A DNA stretch of 64,000 bases from Enterobacter sp. C2 (GTDB lineage Bacteria; Pseudomonadota; Gammaproteobacteria; Enterobacterales; Enterobacteriaceae), in the NCBI RefSeq assembly GCF_019880405.1, contig NZ_CP082269.1, positions 3,782,001 through 3,846,000 on the forward strand. Direction: 5' to 3'. Position 1 is the stretch's first letter, and each line of letters starts with the position of its first letter. Of the stretch, positions 45,450-56,052 are shown in pieces. Made by a program: the position numbers and the translations under genes. The notes below the pieces were generated by a model, which was not told where the DNA came from, did not search any database, and saw only the letters and a list, made by a program, of their open reading frames with translations.

Positions 45450-48400
45450 GTGCGCCTGATTATCGCATTTCTGATGGCATGGTGCCTCAGCGCGGGGGCG
45501 TACGCTGCGACGCTCCCCGACGCCAAACAGATCACCCAGGAGCTGGAGCAGGCTAAAGCGGCCGCCGCCTCACCAGAGCAGGCGGAAACCGTGGAGGCGC
45601 TCCAGTCCGCGCTGAACGCCCTTGAGGAGCGTAACGGCTCCCTTGAGCGCACTAAACAGTATCAGCAGGTCATCGACGACTTCCCCAAACTCTCCCAGAC
45701 GCTGCGTAGCCAGTTCAATAATCTGCGCGACGAGCCTAAAGCCGTTCCGGCCGGCATTAGCACCGATGCGTTGAACCAGGAGATCCTCCAGGTCAGCAGC
45801 CAGCTGCTGGAAAAAACGCGCCAGGCTCAGCAGGAGCAGGAGCGCGCTCGGGAGATCAATGACTCCTTAAGCCAGCTTCCACAGCAGCAGACCGACGCCC
45901 GCCGCCAGCTAAGCGAAGTAGAGCGGCGCATCGGCACGCAGAGCGGTACAACTGCGCTGGCCCAGGCGCAGACCCTGAGCGCGCAGGCGGCCTCCGCCAG
46001 GCTGAAAGCCCAGGTGGATGAGCTGGAGCTTGCCCAGCTGTCGGCGAATAACCGTCAGGAGCTGGCACGAATGCGATCCGAGCTGGCCCAAAAGCAGGCC
46101 CAGCAGCTGGATGCCTATCTTCAGGCGCTGCGTAACCAGCTTAACGGCCAGCGTCAGCGCGAGGCCGAGCAGGCGCTGGAGAGCACCGAGCTGCTGGCAG
46201 AGAACAGCGCCAACCTGCCTGCGGGCATCGTTGACCAGTTCAAAATCAACCGCGAGCTGTCGCAGGCGCTCAACCAGCAGGCCCAGCGGATGGATCTGGT
46301 GGCCTCCCAGCAGCGCCAGGCGACCGGCCAGACGTTGCAGGTACGCCAGGCCCTGAATACGCTGCGCGAGCAGTCCCAGTGGCTGGGGGTCTCTAACATG
46401 CTCGGCGATGCGCTGCGCGCGCAGGTGGCCCGGCTGCCGGAGATGCCGAAGCCGCAGCAGCTGGATACCGAGATGGCCCAGCTGCGGGTACACCGCATGC
46501 ACTATGAGGATCTGCTCAACAAGCAGCCTCAGCTGCGCCAGATCCGCCAGGCGGACGGGCAGCCGCTGACCGCCGAGCAGAGCCGTATCCTGGAGGCGCA
46601 GCTGCGCACCCAGCGCGAGCTGCTCACCTCCCTGCTGCAGGGAGGTGACACGCTGATCCTTGAGCTGACCAAGCTGAAGGTCTCCAATAGCCAGCTTGAG
46701 GATGCACTAAAAGAGGTCAACGAAGCCACCCACCGTTATCTCTTCTGGACCGCCGATGTCAGCCCGATGACGCTCAGCTGGCCGATTGAAATTGTGCAGG
46801 ATCTGCGTCGCCTCATCTCGCTGGATACCGTAAACCAGCTCGGCAAGGCGACGATGATGATGCTGACCAGCAAAGAGACGCTGCTGCCGCTGTTTGGCGC
46901 GCTGGTGCTGGTAGGCTTCAGCGTCTACTCCCGCAAGCACTTTACCCGCTTCCTGGAGCGCTCCAGCGCGAAGGTCGGCAAAGTAACGCAGGATCACTTC
47001 TGGCTCACGCTGCGCACGGTGTTCTGGTCGATTCTTGTGGCCTCTCCGCTGCCGGTGCTGTGGGCGACGCTCGGCTACGGCCTGCGATCCGCCTGGCCCT
47101 ACCCGCTGGCGGTGGCGATTGGCGATGGTGTTACCGCTACCGTGCCGCTGCTGTGGGTGGTAATGATCTGCGCCACCTTCGCCCGCCCGACCGGCCTGTT
47201 TGTCGTGCATTTTGGCTGGCCGCGCAGCCGGGTTGCACGCGGCCTGCGCTCCTACCTGATGAGTATCGGCCTGATCGTGCCGCTGATTATGGCGCTGATC
47301 ATGTTTGATAATCTCAGCGACCGTGAGTTCTCCGGCTCCCTTGGCCGCCTCTGCTTTATGCTGATTTGCGGTGCGCTGGCCGTGGTGACGCTAAGCCTGA
47401 AACGCGCCGGGATCCCGCTCTACGTCGATAAAACCGGCAGCGGCGACAACATGGTTAACCGCATGCTGTGGAACCTGCTGATGAGCGCCCCGCTGGCGGC
47501 GATGCTGGCGGCGGCCGTGGGCTATCTGGCAACTGCCCAGGCGCTGCTGGCCCGGCTGGAGACCTCGGTGGCGATTTGGTTCCTGCTGCTGGTGGTGTAT
47601 CACATCATCCGCCGCTGGATGCTGATCCAGCGCCGCCGCCTGGCTTTTGACCGCGCAAGACATCGCCGGGCAGAAATTCTGGCCCAGCGCGCCCGTGGCG
47701 AAGAGGAGCAGCCTCACTCAATCAGTACGGAGGGCGCGGTAGAGGTAGACGAAAGCGAGCTGGATCTCGATGCCATCAGCGCCCAGTCGCTGCGGCTGGT
47801 GCGCTCGATTCTGATGCTCATCGCCCTGCTCTCGGTGATTGTGCTGTGGTCAGAGATCCACTCTGCGTTTGGCTTCCTGGAAAATATCTCTCTGTGGGAC
47901 GTCACCTCGACGGTACAGGGCGTAGAGAGTCTGGAGCCGATTACCCTCGGCGCGGTGCTGATCGCTATTTTGGTGTTTATCATCACCACCCAGCTGGTGC
48001 GGCATCTGCCAGCCCTGCTGGAGCTGGCGCTGCTCCAGCATCTCGACCTGACGCCGGGAACCGGCTATGCCATCACTACCATCACCAAATATCTGCTGAT
48101 GCTGTTCGGTGGGCTGGTGGGCTTCTCAATGATCGGTATCGAGTGGTCAAAACTGCAGTGGCTGGTAGCGGCTCTCGGTGTGGGATTAGGTTTTGGTTTG
48201 CAGGAGATCTTTGCCAACTTTATCTCTGGCCTGATCATCCTGTTTGAGAAGCCGATCCGCATTGGTGATACCGTGACCATTCGCGATCTCACCGGTAGCG
48301 TAACGAAGATCAACACCCGCGCCACCACCATTAGCGACTGGGACCGCAAAGAGATCATCGTGCCGAATAAGGCGTTTATCACCGAGCAGTTTATCAACTG

Positions 48401-48782
48401 GTCCCTGTCGGATTCGGTAACGCGCGTGGTGCTTACCGTGCCTGCGCCCTCTGATGCCAACAGCGAAGAAGTTACCCAGCTGCTCTATACCGCCGCTGAG
48501 CGCTGCTCGCTGGTGATCGATAACCCGCCGCCGGAGGTCTTCCTGGTAGACCTGCAGCAGGGTATTCAGCTCTTTGAGTTGCGTATCTATGCCGCTGAGA
48601 TGGGCCACCGGATGCCGCTGCGCCACGAGATCCATCAGCTGATCCTGCAAGGCTTCCGCGAGCACGGCATCGACCTGCCGTTCCCGCCGTTCCAGATGCG
48701 TCTGGAGTCACTCGACGGCAAACGCGCCGCCAGGACGTTAAGCTCTGCCGGACGCGGCCAGCGACCATCGGGTAGCCTGTAG
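45450..48782 (+). CDS. mscM: Miniconductance mechanosensitive channel MscM
   Basis: An 1110-aa protein (E. coli 1107 aa) with a GTG start. Signal peptide about 1-20; long periplasmic Gln/Ala-rich coiled-coil domain (about 21-470); a membrane region of about eleven helices (480-920); C-terminal MscS domain (about 860-1095) with the pore-lining ALGVGLGFGLQEIFANFISGL and the beta-domain segment IRIGDTVTIRDLTGSVTKI. Releases solutes on hypo-osmotic shock. Transcribed after psd; strong terminator downstream. Confidence 0.96.
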   Translation: MRLIIAFLMAWCLSAGAYAATLPDAKQITQELEQAKAAAASPEQAETVEALQSALNALEERNGSLERTKQYQQVIDDFPKLSQTLRSQFNNLRDEPKAVPAGISTDALNQEILQVSSQLLEKTRQAQQEQERAREINDSLSQLPQQQTDARRQLSEVERRIGTQSGTTALAQAQTLSAQAASARLKAQVDELELAQLSANNRQELARMRSELAQKQAQQLDAYLQALRNQLNGQRQREAEQALESTELLAENSANLPAGIVDQFKINRELSQALNQQAQRMDLVASQQRQATGQTLQVRQALNTLREQSQWLGVSNMLGDALRAQVARLPEMPKPQQLDTEMAQLRVHRMHYEDLLNKQPQLRQIRQADGQPLTAEQSRILEAQLRTQRELLTSLLQGGDTLILELTKLKVSNSQLEDALKEVNEATHRYLFWTADVSPMTLSWPIEIVQDLRRLISLDTVNQLGKATMMMLTSKETLLPLFGALVLVGFSVYSRKHFTRFLERSSAKVGKVTQDHFWLTLRTVFWSILVASPLPVLWATLGYGLRSAWPYPLAVAIGDGVTATVPLLWVVMICATFARPTGLFVVHFGWPRSRVARGLRSYLMSIGLIVPLIMALIMFDNLSDREFSGSLGRLCFMLICGALAVVTLSLKRAGIPLYVDKTGSGDNMVNRMLWNLLMSAPLAAMLAAAVGYLATAQALLARLETSVAIWFLLLVVYHIIRRWMLIQRRRLAFDRARHRRAEILAQRARGEEEQPHSISTEGAVEVDESELDLDAISAQSLRLVRSILMLIALLSVIVLWSEIHSAFGFLENISLWDVTSTVQGVESLEPITLGAVLIAILVFIITTQLVRHLPALLELALLQHLDLTPGTGYAITTITKYLLMLFGGLVGFSMIGIEWSKLQWLVAALGVGLGFGLQEIFANFISGLIILFEKPIRIGDTVTIRDLTGSVTKINTRATTISDWDRKEIIVPNKAFITEQFINWSLSDSVTRVVLTVPAPSDANSEEVTQLLYTAAERCSLVIDNPPPEVFLVDLQQGIQLFELRIYAAEMGHRMPLRHEIHQLILQGFREHGIDLPFPPFQMRLESLDGKRAARTLSSAGRGQRPSGSL

Positions 48783-48818
48783 TATCAAAACTAAGTAGTC
48801 TCCAAACTGAGTAATAAC

Positions 48819-48848
48819 GCCGCAGCTTAACCGCTGCGGCTTTTTTTT
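48819..48848 (+). terminator. Rho-independent terminator after mscM
   Basis: GCCGCAGC, loop TTAACC, GCTGCGGC, then eight T. Its T-run abuts the stop codon of the convergent yjeM. Confidence 0.95.
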
Positions 48849-50349
48849 AGCGGGGTGACAGCCCACCCACGCGGCTGATACGCCGCTGGTAGCGCTCATA
48901 AAGCCCCAGCGCCAGCAGCGAGAAGAAGATCGGCCCGCCCGCCATCCACAGAGCGCTGCTCAAATCCCCTTTCTCAATCACCGGCTCAATGACCGTAAAG
49001 ATATTGGCAAAGGCCACCAGCAGCACGACTATAGCGGTCATCACCAGCGTCGTTCCGCGGGATTTGAAAATCACAAAGGGTCGATGCAGATCCGTTTTGG
49101 CCTTAAAGAAGGGAAATGCCAGCGCCAGGAAGAGGTACGGCAACGTCATGGAGACGTTCGCCATCAGCGTCACTTTGTTATAAAACGCCGATGCCGTACC
49201 GCCGCCGAACGAGACCAGCAGAATGATCAGGCTCACCAGCAAGCACTGGAGCCACATTGATGTCTCAGGCATGCCGCTCTTATTTAAACGTGTCATCGGC
49301 GCGGGCCACATCTCTTTTGGCGTCCCCTGAATAATCGCCTTCAGCGGGGAGTAGATCAGCGTAAAGAACGCCCCGGTATAGGCGAGGAACATCGACAGGC
49401 CGGTTATTCGGGCAAACCAGACGCCGGTCAGGCTAGCCGCCTCCGGCGACAGATGCAGCGCGTTGCCCAGCGTTGCGCCCAGGCTCTCCATCAGCACGTA
49501 GGTAATGTTGCCCAGGTTGGTGGAGTCGGTGCTTAACACCTGCTGCCAGTTAGTGCTGACGCCCCACAGAATGATGGCCAGAGAGTAGCCGATGGAGATC
49601 ACCACCGCGGCAAAGATGATCCCTTTAGCGAAGTTTTTCTCGGGGTTTTCGGTCTTATCCACCAGGCCGCCTACCGCCTCAATGCCGCCGTAGGCGAACA
49701 GGGCAAAGACCATAAAGGACAGCATAGAGAGATCGGAGTGGTAACCCGGATTCGGCGAGGCAGTGAAGTTGATCGCCTCGGCGAAATGCCCGCCGTTGAG
49801 CAGTAAAATCGCGATGCTGGCAAGGAGCAGCACCAGGTTGAGACACATGACGGCAATCCCGCCGACGGCGGTGACTTTGGCGATCTTATTAATGCCCTTG
49901 GCCGCCACAAAGGTTACCACCACCATCCACACAACGGCCAGAACGCCCACCACCTGCGTGGGCTGTAAGCCAGCAACGTGCCAGCGCTGCGTCATATCTG
50001 CGCCAACGATAAAGGTGGAGAAGGGAACCCATACTTTCGCGGCGGTGCTTACCATCCAGATGACATAGGATGAAAACCACATAAAGGTGCCGATAAATGC
50101 GTAGCGTGGCCCGACGCTGTTCTCCATCCACGAGTATATCCCGCCCTCCTCTTTGCGGTAGGCGGCTCCCATCTCGGCCATCATCAAGGCAAAGGGAATG
50201 AAGAAAAACAGGGCTGCAAAGATATACCAGGGCGTGGCGCTGTGGCCCATCAGGTAAAACGCACTGGCGCTGTTAGCAAAGCCAAAAACCGACGTAAATA
50301 TCATGAGAACAAGCCCCATCAGGCTCATCTTTTTTAGATTTTCGCTCAT
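48847..50349 (-). CDS. yjeM: APC-family amino-acid transporter YjeM
   Basis: A 500-aa permease with about 12 membrane helices, closely matching E. coli YjeM in length from the MSENLKKMSLMG start (an in-frame ATG four codons upstream is possible). Family segments: IFTSVFGFANSASAFYLMG in helix 1 and MVFALFAYGGIEAVGGLVDKTENPEKNF in helix 6. Glutamate/GABA-antiporter-like by family; substrate unknown. E. coli yjeN and yjeO, normally nearby, are absent. Confidence 0.9.
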   Translation of the reverse strand: MSENLKKMSLMGLVLMIFTSVFGFANSASAFYLMGHSATPWYIFAALFFFIPFALMMAEMGAAYRKEEGGIYSWMENSVGPRYAFIGTFMWFSSYVIWMVSTAAKVWVPFSTFIVGADMTQRWHVAGLQPTQVVGVLAVVWMVVVTFVAAKGINKIAKVTAVGGIAVMCLNLVLLLASIAILLLNGGHFAEAINFTASPNPGYHSDLSMLSFMVFALFAYGGIEAVGGLVDKTENPEKNFAKGIIFAAVVISIGYSLAIILWGVSTNWQQVLSTDSTNLGNITYVLMESLGATLGNALHLSPEAASLTGVWFARITGLSMFLAYTGAFFTLIYSPLKAIIQGTPKEMWPAPMTRLNKSGMPETSMWLQCLLVSLIILLVSFGGGTASAFYNKVTLMANVSMTLPYLFLALAFPFFKAKTDLHRPFVIFKSRGTTLVMTAIVVLLVAFANIFTVIEPVIEKGDLSSALWMAGGPIFFSLLALGLYERYQRRISRVGGLSPR

Positions 50350-50521
50350 AGATCTATCCATGTTGTCTGGTGAAAGAGAGGGTAAAAAAATTACCCAAAC
50401 GAACGGCTGGATAGTAACAAAGCGGTAGTTTTAAATTGTGACTTCAGGAGGGAAAGCAAAAGATGAAACAGGCAATTAGCACAAAAAGTAATATTTTATT
50501 TTGCACTATCACAGCACTGCC

Positions 50522-50552
50522 GTAGGCCGGGCAAGCAGAGCGCCGCCCGGCA
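50522..50552. repeat. REP palindrome between epmA and yjeM
   Basis: GTAGGCCGGGCAAGCAG with the inverse arm CGCCGCCCGGC, downstream of epmA. Confidence 0.8.
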
Positions 50553-50559
50553 ATAACAA

Positions 50560-51537
50560 TCAGGCGCGATCGACCGAAAAGGCCAGCACCTCGGCCAGGG
50601 TCTCTGTGCCCAGCGCCAGCATGACCAGACGATCGACACCCAGCGCTACGCCGGAGCAGTCCGGCAGACCCGCCTCTAGCGCGCCCAGCAGATTGTAATC
50701 GATAGGCTGCTGCTCGAGGCCCATGGCCGCCCGCTTGCGGTTATCCTGCTCAAAGCGCTGCTGCTGTTCACGGGCGTCGGTCAGCTCATGGAAACCGTTC
50801 GCCAGCTCCATGCCTTTGAAATAGACCTCAAACCGCTCCGCTACGCGATGATCTTCGGTGCTGATTTGTGCCAGCGCCGCCTGGCTTGCCGGGAAGTGAT
50901 AGACAAACGCCGGGCGATCTTTGCCAATGTGCGGCTCAACGCCCATGGTAAAGAGCAGCTGTAGCAGCGTGTCCCGATCCTCTTCCCGATCGGCGATATT
51001 GCTCAGATCCAGCCTGGCCGCAGCCTCACGCAGCTGCTGCTTGTCGGCTGAGAGCGGATCGATATCCAGATGACGCTGGAACGCCTGCTGGTAGGAGAGG
51101 GAATCCGCCGCCGGGCAATCCAGTACCTGTTGCAGCAGATCGTCTACTTCGTTCATCAGCCGGTACATATCATAGTGCGGACGATACCACTCCAGCATGG
51201 TGAACTCAGGGTTATGATGACGCCCCATCTCTTCATTACGAAAGCTGCGGCACAGCTGGAAAACCGGTCCACAGCCCGCGGCCAGCAGGCGCTTCATGTG
51301 GTACTCCGGGCTGGTCATCAGATAGAGATCCAGTCCCTGAGAGTGGCCTGGGCCAACAAAACGGGTTTTAAACGGGAACAGATGAACGTCCGTGACCGTC
51401 GCCTGGCTCATGCAGGGCGTCTCCACCTCCAGCACGCCGCGATCGACAAAGAAACGGCGGATCTCGGCCATTATTGCTGCACGTTTCAGCAGGTTAGGAA
51501 TAGATGCGCTCGGCCGCCAGGCTGCCGTTTCACTCAT
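50560..51537 (-). CDS. epmA: EF-P-(R)-beta-lysyltransferase EpmA
   Basis: A 325-aa paralogue of the lysyl-tRNA synthetase catalytic domain, E. coli length from [17 protein letters not shown]. Class II motifs: motif 2 [20 protein letters not shown]; motif 3 [15 protein letters not shown]. No anticodon-binding domain. It attaches (R)-beta-lysine to Lys34 of EF-P. Longer upstream starts overlap the divergent frd promoter and are rejected. efp and epmB lie about 6-8 kb away. Confidence 0.96.
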   Translation of the reverse strand: MSETAAWRPSASIPNLLKRAAIMAEIRRFFVDRGVLEVETPCMSQATVTDVHLFPFKTRFVGPGHSQGLDLYLMTSPEYHMKRLLAAGCGPVFQLCRSFRNEEMGRHHNPEFTMLEWYRPHYDMYRLMNEVDDLLQQVLDCPAADSLSYQQAFQRHLDIDPLSADKQQLREAAARLDLSNIADREEDRDTLLQLLFTMGVEPHIGKDRPAFVYHFPASQAALAQISTEDHRVAERFEVYFKGMELANGFHELTDAREQQQRFEQDNRKRAAMGLEQQPIDYNLLGALEAGLPDCSGVALGVDRLVMLALGTETLAEVLAFSVDRA

Positions 51538-51681
51538 GGTGTGTTCTCCGATGTCAGACAAGGGCACGAAGTCTACTCGACGGGCGACCCGGAGACAAAT
51601 TCTGTGCGGCAAATTTACGCAATGAGAACCCTTTTTCGTGACGGGCCAGAGCAAAAAACGGCTGCAAAGATCGGCAAAAAA

Positions 51682-51723
51682 ATCGAACACGTCAAATTTC
51701 CCTCTGATCCCTACGGGTATACT
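51682..51723 (+). promoter_or_regulatory. frdABCD promoter with FNR-like site
   Basis: -10 TATACT at 51718-51723, and ATCGAACACGTCAA at 51682-51695, centred near -41. The downstream half (GTCAA) fits the FNR half-site; the upstream half is poor, as at the E. coli frd promoter. Anaerobic activation by FNR is inferred from this and from the family. Confidence 0.5.
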
Positions 51724-51777
51724 GGCGTACCCATAATGGAGCAGTGGAACTGTTTACAGCCAATCTGGAGGAATGTC

Positions 51778-53568
51778 GTGCACACTTTTCAAGCCGATCT
51801 CGTCGTTATAGGCGCTGGCGGCGCGGGTTTACGCGCTGCTATAGCGGCCGCCCAGGCGGATCCCAATGCGAAAATCGCCCTTGTCTCAAAGGTCTATCCC
51901 ATGCGCAGCCACACGGTGGCGGCCGAGGGGGGCTCTGCTGCCGTCACGCAGGATCATGACAGCTTTGAGTACCATTTTCACGACACCGTAGCCGGCGGTG
52001 ACTGGCTGTGCGAGCAGGACGTGGTCGACTATTTTGTCCACCACTGTCCGACGGAGATGACCCAGCTTGAGCTGTGGGGCTGTCCGTGGAGCCGCCGCCC
52101 GGACGGCAGCGTCAACGTGCGCCGCTTCGGCGGGATGAAGATCGAACGCACCTGGTTCGCCGCCGATAAGACCGGCTTCCATATGCTGCACACCCTCTTC
52201 CAGACCTCCCTGCAATTTCCTCAGATCCAGCGCTTCGATGAGCATTTTGTCCTCGATATCCTCGTGGACGACGGCCAGGTTCGCGGCCTGGTCGCCATGA
52301 ATATGATGGAAGGCACCCTAGTGCAGATCCGCGCCAACGCGGTGGTGATGGCCACCGGCGGTGCGGGGCGGGTCTATCGCTATAACACCAACGGCGGCAT
52401 CGTCACCGGTGACGGCATGGGGATGGCGCTGGCTCACGGCGTACCGCTGCGCGATATGGAGTTCGTGCAGTATCACCCCACCGGCCTGCCGGGCTCCGGC
52501 ATTCTGATGACAGAGGGCTGCCGGGGTGAAGGCGGTATTCTGGTTAATAAAGATGGCTACCGTTATCTGCAGGACTACGGCATGGGGCCGGAAACGCCGC
52601 TGGGCGAGCCAAAGAACAAATATATGGAGCTGGGCCCACGCGACAGAGTCTCCCAGGCTTTCTGGCACGAGTGGCGTAAGGGCAACACTATCTCCACTCC
52701 GCGCGGTGACGTGGTCTATCTCGATCTGCGCCACCTTGGCGAAAAGAAAATTCTTGAGCGCCTGCCCTTTATCTGTGAGCTGGCTAAAGCCTATGTCGGC
52801 GTCGATCCGGTGAAAGAGCCTATCCCGGTTCGGCCTACTGCTCACTACACCATGGGCGGCATTGAGACCGACAGCCAGTGCGAGACGCGCATTAAAGGGC
52901 TGTTTGCCGTGGGCGAATGCTCATCGGTCGGCCTGCACGGTGCCAACCGTCTCGGCTCAAACTCGCTGGCGGAGCTGGTGGTGTTTGGTCGTCTTGCCGG
53001 GGAGCGCGCTATTGCACATTCACGTGCCGCGGGTACCGCTGCCGATAGCGCTCTCACTGCCCAGGCAGTTGATGTCGAGCAGCGTCTCAACGCGCTGGTT
53101 AACCAACAGGGTAACGAGAGCTGGGCAAAAATCCGTGATGAGATGGGCCTGTCGATGGAGGAGGGCTGCGGTATCTACCGAACCCCAGAGCTGATGCAGA
53201 AAACCGTCGACAAGCTGGCAGAGCTGCAGGAGCGAGTTAAGCGCGTGCGGGTGACCGACACCTCCAGCGTCTTTAATACCGAGCTGCTCTACACCATTGA
53301 ACTGGGACACGGGCTGAACGTCGCCGAGTGTATGGCGCACTCCGCCCTGGCCCGCAAAGAGTCGCGCGGGGCACACCAGCGTCTGGACGAAGGCTGCACC
53401 GAGCGTGACGACGTCAACTTCCTGAAACATACCCTCGCCTTCCGCGATGCCGATGGCACAACGCGCCTTGACTACAGCGATGTCAACATTACCACGCTGC
53501 CGCCGGCGAAACGCGTCTACGGTGGGGAAGCGGAAGCCGCCGAGAACAAGGAGAAGGCGAATGGCTGA
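51778..53568 (+). CDS. frdA: Fumarate reductase flavoprotein subunit FrdA
   Basis: A 596-aa subunit (E. coli 602 aa) starting at GTG 51778 behind GGAGGAA. FAD-binding motif [16 protein letters not shown]; the covalent-FAD His is in [16 protein letters not shown] (His45 counting Met); substrate/catalytic segments [21 protein letters not shown] and [14 protein letters not shown]. Reduces fumarate with electrons from menaquinol at the cytoplasmic face of the inner membrane. Overlaps frdB by 8 bases. Confidence 0.98.
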   Translation: MHTFQADLVVIGAGGAGLRAAIAAAQADPNAKIALVSKVYPMRSHTVAAEGGSAAVTQDHDSFEYHFHDTVAGGDWLCEQDVVDYFVHHCPTEMTQLELWGCPWSRRPDGSVNVRRFGGMKIERTWFAADKTGFHMLHTLFQTSLQFPQIQRFDEHFVLDILVDDGQVRGLVAMNMMEGTLVQIRANAVVMATGGAGRVYRYNTNGGIVTGDGMGMALAHGVPLRDMEFVQYHPTGLPGSGILMTEGCRGEGGILVNKDGYRYLQDYGMGPETPLGEPKNKYMELGPRDRVSQAFWHEWRKGNTISTPRGDVVYLDLRHLGEKKILERLPFICELAKAYVGVDPVKEPIPVRPTAHYTMGGIETDSQCETRIKGLFAVGECSSVGLHGANRLGSNSLAELVVFGRLAGERAIAHSRAAGTAADSALTAQAVDVEQRLNALVNQQGNESWAKIRDEMGLSMEEGCGIYRTPELMQKTVDKLAELQERVKRVRVTDTSSVFNTELLYTIELGHGLNVAECMAHSALARKESRGAHQRLDEGCTERDDVNFLKHTLAFRDADGTTRLDYSDVNITTLPPAKRVYGGEAEAAENKEKANG

Positions 53569-54295
53569 GATGAAAAACCTGAACGTTGAGGTGGTGCGCT
53601 ACAACCCGGAGGTCGACTCCGCTCCACACAGCGTATTTTATGAAGTGCCATACGATGAACAGACCTCGCTGCTGGACGCGCTGGGCTACATCAAAGATAA
53701 CCTCGCGCCCGACCTGAGCTATCGCTGGTCCTGCCGCATGGCCATCTGCGGATCCTGCGGCATGATGGTGAACAACGTGCCGAAGCTGGCCTGTAAAACG
53801 TTTCTGCGCGACTACACGAAAGGCATCAAAGTGGCGGCGCTGGGCAACTTCCCCATTGAGCGCGATCTGGTGGTGGATATGACCCACTTTATCGAAAGCC
53901 TGGAGGCCATCAAGCCCTACATCATTGGTAACCTCCGCACGCCGGAGCAGGGGCCTAACCGCCAGACGCCAGCGCAGATGGCGAAATACCACCAGTTTTC
54001 CGGCTGCATCAACTGCGGGCTGTGCTATGCCGCCTGCCCGCAGTTTGGCCTGAATCCGGAGTTTATCGGCCCGGCGGCGATTACCCTCGCCCATCGCTAT
54101 AACGAAGACAGCCGCGATCGCGGCAAGCGGGATCGCATGGCGCAGCTAAACGGCGAGAACGGCGTCTGGAGCTGTACCTTTGTCGGCTACTGCTCGGAAG
54201 TCTGTCCGAAGCATGTCGATCCGGCGGCGGCTATTCAGCAGGGTAAGGTAGAGAGTTCAAAAGACTTTCTGATCGCCACCCTGAAACCACGCTAA
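53561..54295 (+). CDS. frdB: Fumarate reductase iron-sulfur subunit FrdB
   Basis: A 244-aa protein, E. coli length. N-terminal [2Fe-2S] cysteines in [12 protein letters not shown] and a later Cys; C-terminal [4Fe-4S] and [3Fe-4S] cysteines in [13 protein letters not shown] and [16 protein letters not shown]. Carries electrons from menaquinol to FrdA. Start overlaps the frdA end; GGAGAAGG lies within frdA. Confidence 0.98.
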   Translation: MAEMKNLNVEVVRYNPEVDSAPHSVFYEVPYDEQTSLLDALGYIKDNLAPDLSYRWSCRMAICGSCGMMVNNVPKLACKTFLRDYTKGIKVAALGNFPIERDLVVDMTHFIESLEAIKPYIIGNLRTPEQGPNRQTPAQMAKYHQFSGCINCGLCYAACPQFGLNPEFIGPAAITLAHRYNEDSRDRGKRDRMAQLNGENGVWSCTFVGYCSEVCPKHVDPAAAIQQGKVESSKDFLIATLKPR

Positions 54296-54305
54296 GGAGC
54301 GCATG

Positions 54306-54701
54306 ATGACAACGAAACGTAAACCCTGGGTGCAGCCGATGCCGTCAGGCTGGTGGAAAAGCCTGCCCTTTTACCGCTTCTACATGCTGCGCGAAGGCAC
54401 CTCCGTGCCCACGGTATGGTTCAGCATTGTGCTGATCTACGGCCTGTTTGCGCTGAAGCATGGCCCAGAGTCATGGGCGGGCTTTGTCGGTTTCTTGCAA
54501 AACCCCGTCGTGATTATCCTGAATCTGCTGACGCTTGCCGCCGCGCTGCTGCACACTAAAACCTGGTTTGAGCTGGCCCCGAAAGCCGCCACCGTCATCG
54601 TAAAAGGTGAGAAGCTGGGGTCGCAGCCGATCATCAGGGCGCTGTGGGCCGTCACGGTGCTGGTCAGCGTAGCGATCCTGTTTATTGCACTCTTCTGGTA
54701 A
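54306..54701 (+). CDS. frdC: Fumarate reductase membrane anchor FrdC
   Basis: A 131-aa hydrophobic anchor with three membrane helices. The second of two adjacent ATG codons is chosen (54306) because GGAG is better spaced and the length then equals E. coli FrdC; 54303 would add one Met. With FrdD it holds the menaquinol site. Confidence 0.96.
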   Translation: MTTKRKPWVQPMPSGWWKSLPFYRFYMLREGTSVPTVWFSIVLIYGLFALKHGPESWAGFVGFLQNPVVIILNLLTLAAALLHTKTWFELAPKAATVIVKGEKLGSQPIIRALWAVTVLVSVAILFIALFW

Positions 54702-54710
54702 GGAGGCCTC

Positions 54711-55070
54711 ATGATTAACCCAAACCCAAAACGCGCTGACGAGCCGGTATTCTGGGGGCTGTTTGGCGCAGGCGGTATGTGGGGCGCAATCGTCGCGCCG
54801 GTCATCGTGCTGCTGGTTGGCATTCTGCTGCCGCTCGGGCTCTATCCAGGCGAGGCGCTGGGCTATGAGCGCGTGCTGGCCTTTGCGCAAAGCCTCATTG
54901 GTCGGGCGTTTATTTTTCTGATGATTGTCCTGCCGCTGTGGTGCGGCCTGCATCGCATTCATCACGGCATGCACGATCTTAAAATCCACGTTTCCCACGG
55001 TAAATGGGTGTTCTATGGCCTGGCGGCGATCTTAAGCGTTGTCACGCTGATTGGCGTTATCACCCTTTAA
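54711..55070 (+). CDS. frdD: Fumarate reductase membrane anchor FrdD
   Basis: A 119-aa three-helix anchor, same length as in E. coli. [13 protein letters not shown] is the conserved cytoplasmic segment. AAGGAGG precedes the ATG. In E. coli the last codons of frdD contain the ampC promoter; here only its -35 is kept, and ampC is absent. Confidence 0.96.
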   Translation: MINPNPKRADEPVFWGLFGAGGMWGAIVAPVIVLLVGILLPLGLYPGEALGYERVLAFAQSLIGRAFIFLMIVLPLWCGLHRIHHGMHDLKIHVSHGKWVFYGLAAILSVVTLIGVITL

Positions 55071-55078
55071 CAGCTGTA

Positions 55079-55104
55079 ATGCCCGGCGGAACGCTGCCGG
55101 GCAT
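55079..55104 (+). terminator. GC hairpin after frdD (terminator or REP-like)
   Basis: ATGCCCGGC, loop GGAACGCT, GCCGGGCAT, 8 bases after the frdD stop, in the position of the E. coli frd terminator/ampC attenuator. No T-run follows, so it could be a REP element rather than an intrinsic terminator. Confidence 0.6.
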
Positions 55105-55155
55105 CGCATTCTGCAAATATCTTGCGCTGTAAAAATAGATTTTCTTTAGTCAGGT

Positions 55156-55166
55156 TCTACACTTAG
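55156..55166 (+). promoter_or_regulatory. sigma-S-type -10 of blc
   Basis: TCTACACTTAG matches the extended sigma-S -10 (KCTAYACTTAA) at 10 of 11 positions, 24 bases before the blc ATG. E. coli blc is a stationary-phase, sigma-S-dependent gene. Confidence 0.7.
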
Positions 55167-55190
55167 CAAAAAGCCTGTAAGGAAAATACC

Positions 55191-55721
55191 ATGCGTCTGC
55201 TACCCGTTGTTGCTGCCGTTGCCGCTGCGTTTGTCGTAGTGTCCTGTAGTTCCCCTACTCCGCCCTCTGGCGTGACGGTGATCGAGCACTTCGATGCCAA
55301 ACGCTATATCGGTACCTGGTACGAGATTGCCCGTCTCGACCATCGCTTTGAGCGCGGGCTGACTAATGTCACCGCTACCTATACGCTGCGCGACGATGGC
55401 GGGATAAACGTCATCAATAAAGGCTACAACCCGTCACGGGGAATGTGGCAGTCCACTGACGGCAAGGCTTACTTTACCGGCAGCCCGGATCGCGCCGCGC
55501 TGAAGGTATCCTTCTTTGGCCCGTTCTACGGCGGCTATAACGTGATTGCGTTGGATAAAGAGTATCAGCATGCGCTGGTCTGCGGCCCGAACCGTGACTA
55601 CCTGTGGATCCTGTCGCGCACCCGTACTATCCCTGACAAGGTAAAACAGCAGCTGCTGGATACCGCGACTCGCCAGGGATTTGCCGTAGAGAAGTTAATT
55701 TGGGTGCCGCAGAACCGCTAG
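55191..55721 (+). CDS. blc: Outer-membrane lipocalin Blc
   Basis: A 176-aa lipoprotein (E. coli 177 aa). Signal peptide with lipobox VVSC (Cys19); lipocalin signature [18 protein letters not shown] at about residue 38; further motifs [10 protein letters not shown] and [10 protein letters not shown]. Binds lysophospholipids and fatty acids at the outer membrane. It follows frdD directly, where ampC stands in E. coli. Its end overlaps gdx by 4 bases, tail to tail. Confidence 0.95.
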   Translation: MRLLPVVAAVAAAFVVVSCSSPTPPSGVTVIEHFDAKRYIGTWYEIARLDHRFERGLTNVTATYTLRDDGGINVINKGYNPSRGMWQSTDGKAYFTGSPDRAALKVSFFGPFYGGYNVIALDKEYQHALVCGPNRDYLWILSRTRTIPDKVKQQLLDTATRQGFAVEKLIWVPQNR

Positions 55722-56035
55722 TGAGTGCTGAGCTTCAGACCAATAATCCCGGCAACGATCAGCGCCAGGCTGAGGATCCTCGCCGGGCTGGCTGACTCGC
55801 CCAACAGCAGAATACCTGCCGTTGCCGCGCCAACCGCACCGATGCCGGTCCAGATGGCATAAGCCGTACCGACCGGCAGTGTTTTCATTGCCCATGACAG
55901 CATCATAATGCTGACGATCATCGCGCTGACGGTAATAAGGCTGGGGATCACGCGGGTAAAACCGTGGGTGTACTTCAGGCCGATGGCCCAAACCACTTCA
56001 AGCAAACCCGCAATAAACAGAATAAACCAGGACAT
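55718..56035 (-). CDS. gdx: Guanidinium exporter Gdx (SugE)
   Basis: A 105-aa small-multidrug-resistance protein with four membrane helices, E. coli length. Glu13 in [13 protein letters not shown] is the essential substrate/proton residue; [24 protein letters not shown] is the SMR core. Dual-topology dimer exporting guanidinium for protons. GGGAGC lies 7 bases before the ATG; a guanidine-II riboswitch is immediately upstream. A longer in-frame start would run through that riboswitch and is rejected. Confidence 0.96.
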   Translation of the reverse strand: MSWFILFIAGLLEVVWAIGLKYTHGFTRVIPSLITVSAMIVSIMMLSWAMKTLPVGTAYAIWTGIGAVGAATAGILLLGESASPARILSLALIVAGIIGLKLSTH

Positions 56036-56052
56036 AACAGGCTCCCGACTGT

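Noticed and set aside
51070-51777. N-terminal extension of FrdA by over 230 codons
   Set aside because: It runs antisense through epmA and the frd promoter; the GTG at 51778 has a proper ribosome-binding site and matches the known FrdA start.
55079-55104. The hairpin after frdD as a relic of ampC coding sequence
   Set aside because: It is a simple palindrome similar to REP stems elsewhere in the window; no ampC-like translation was found in any frame of the 120-base gap.
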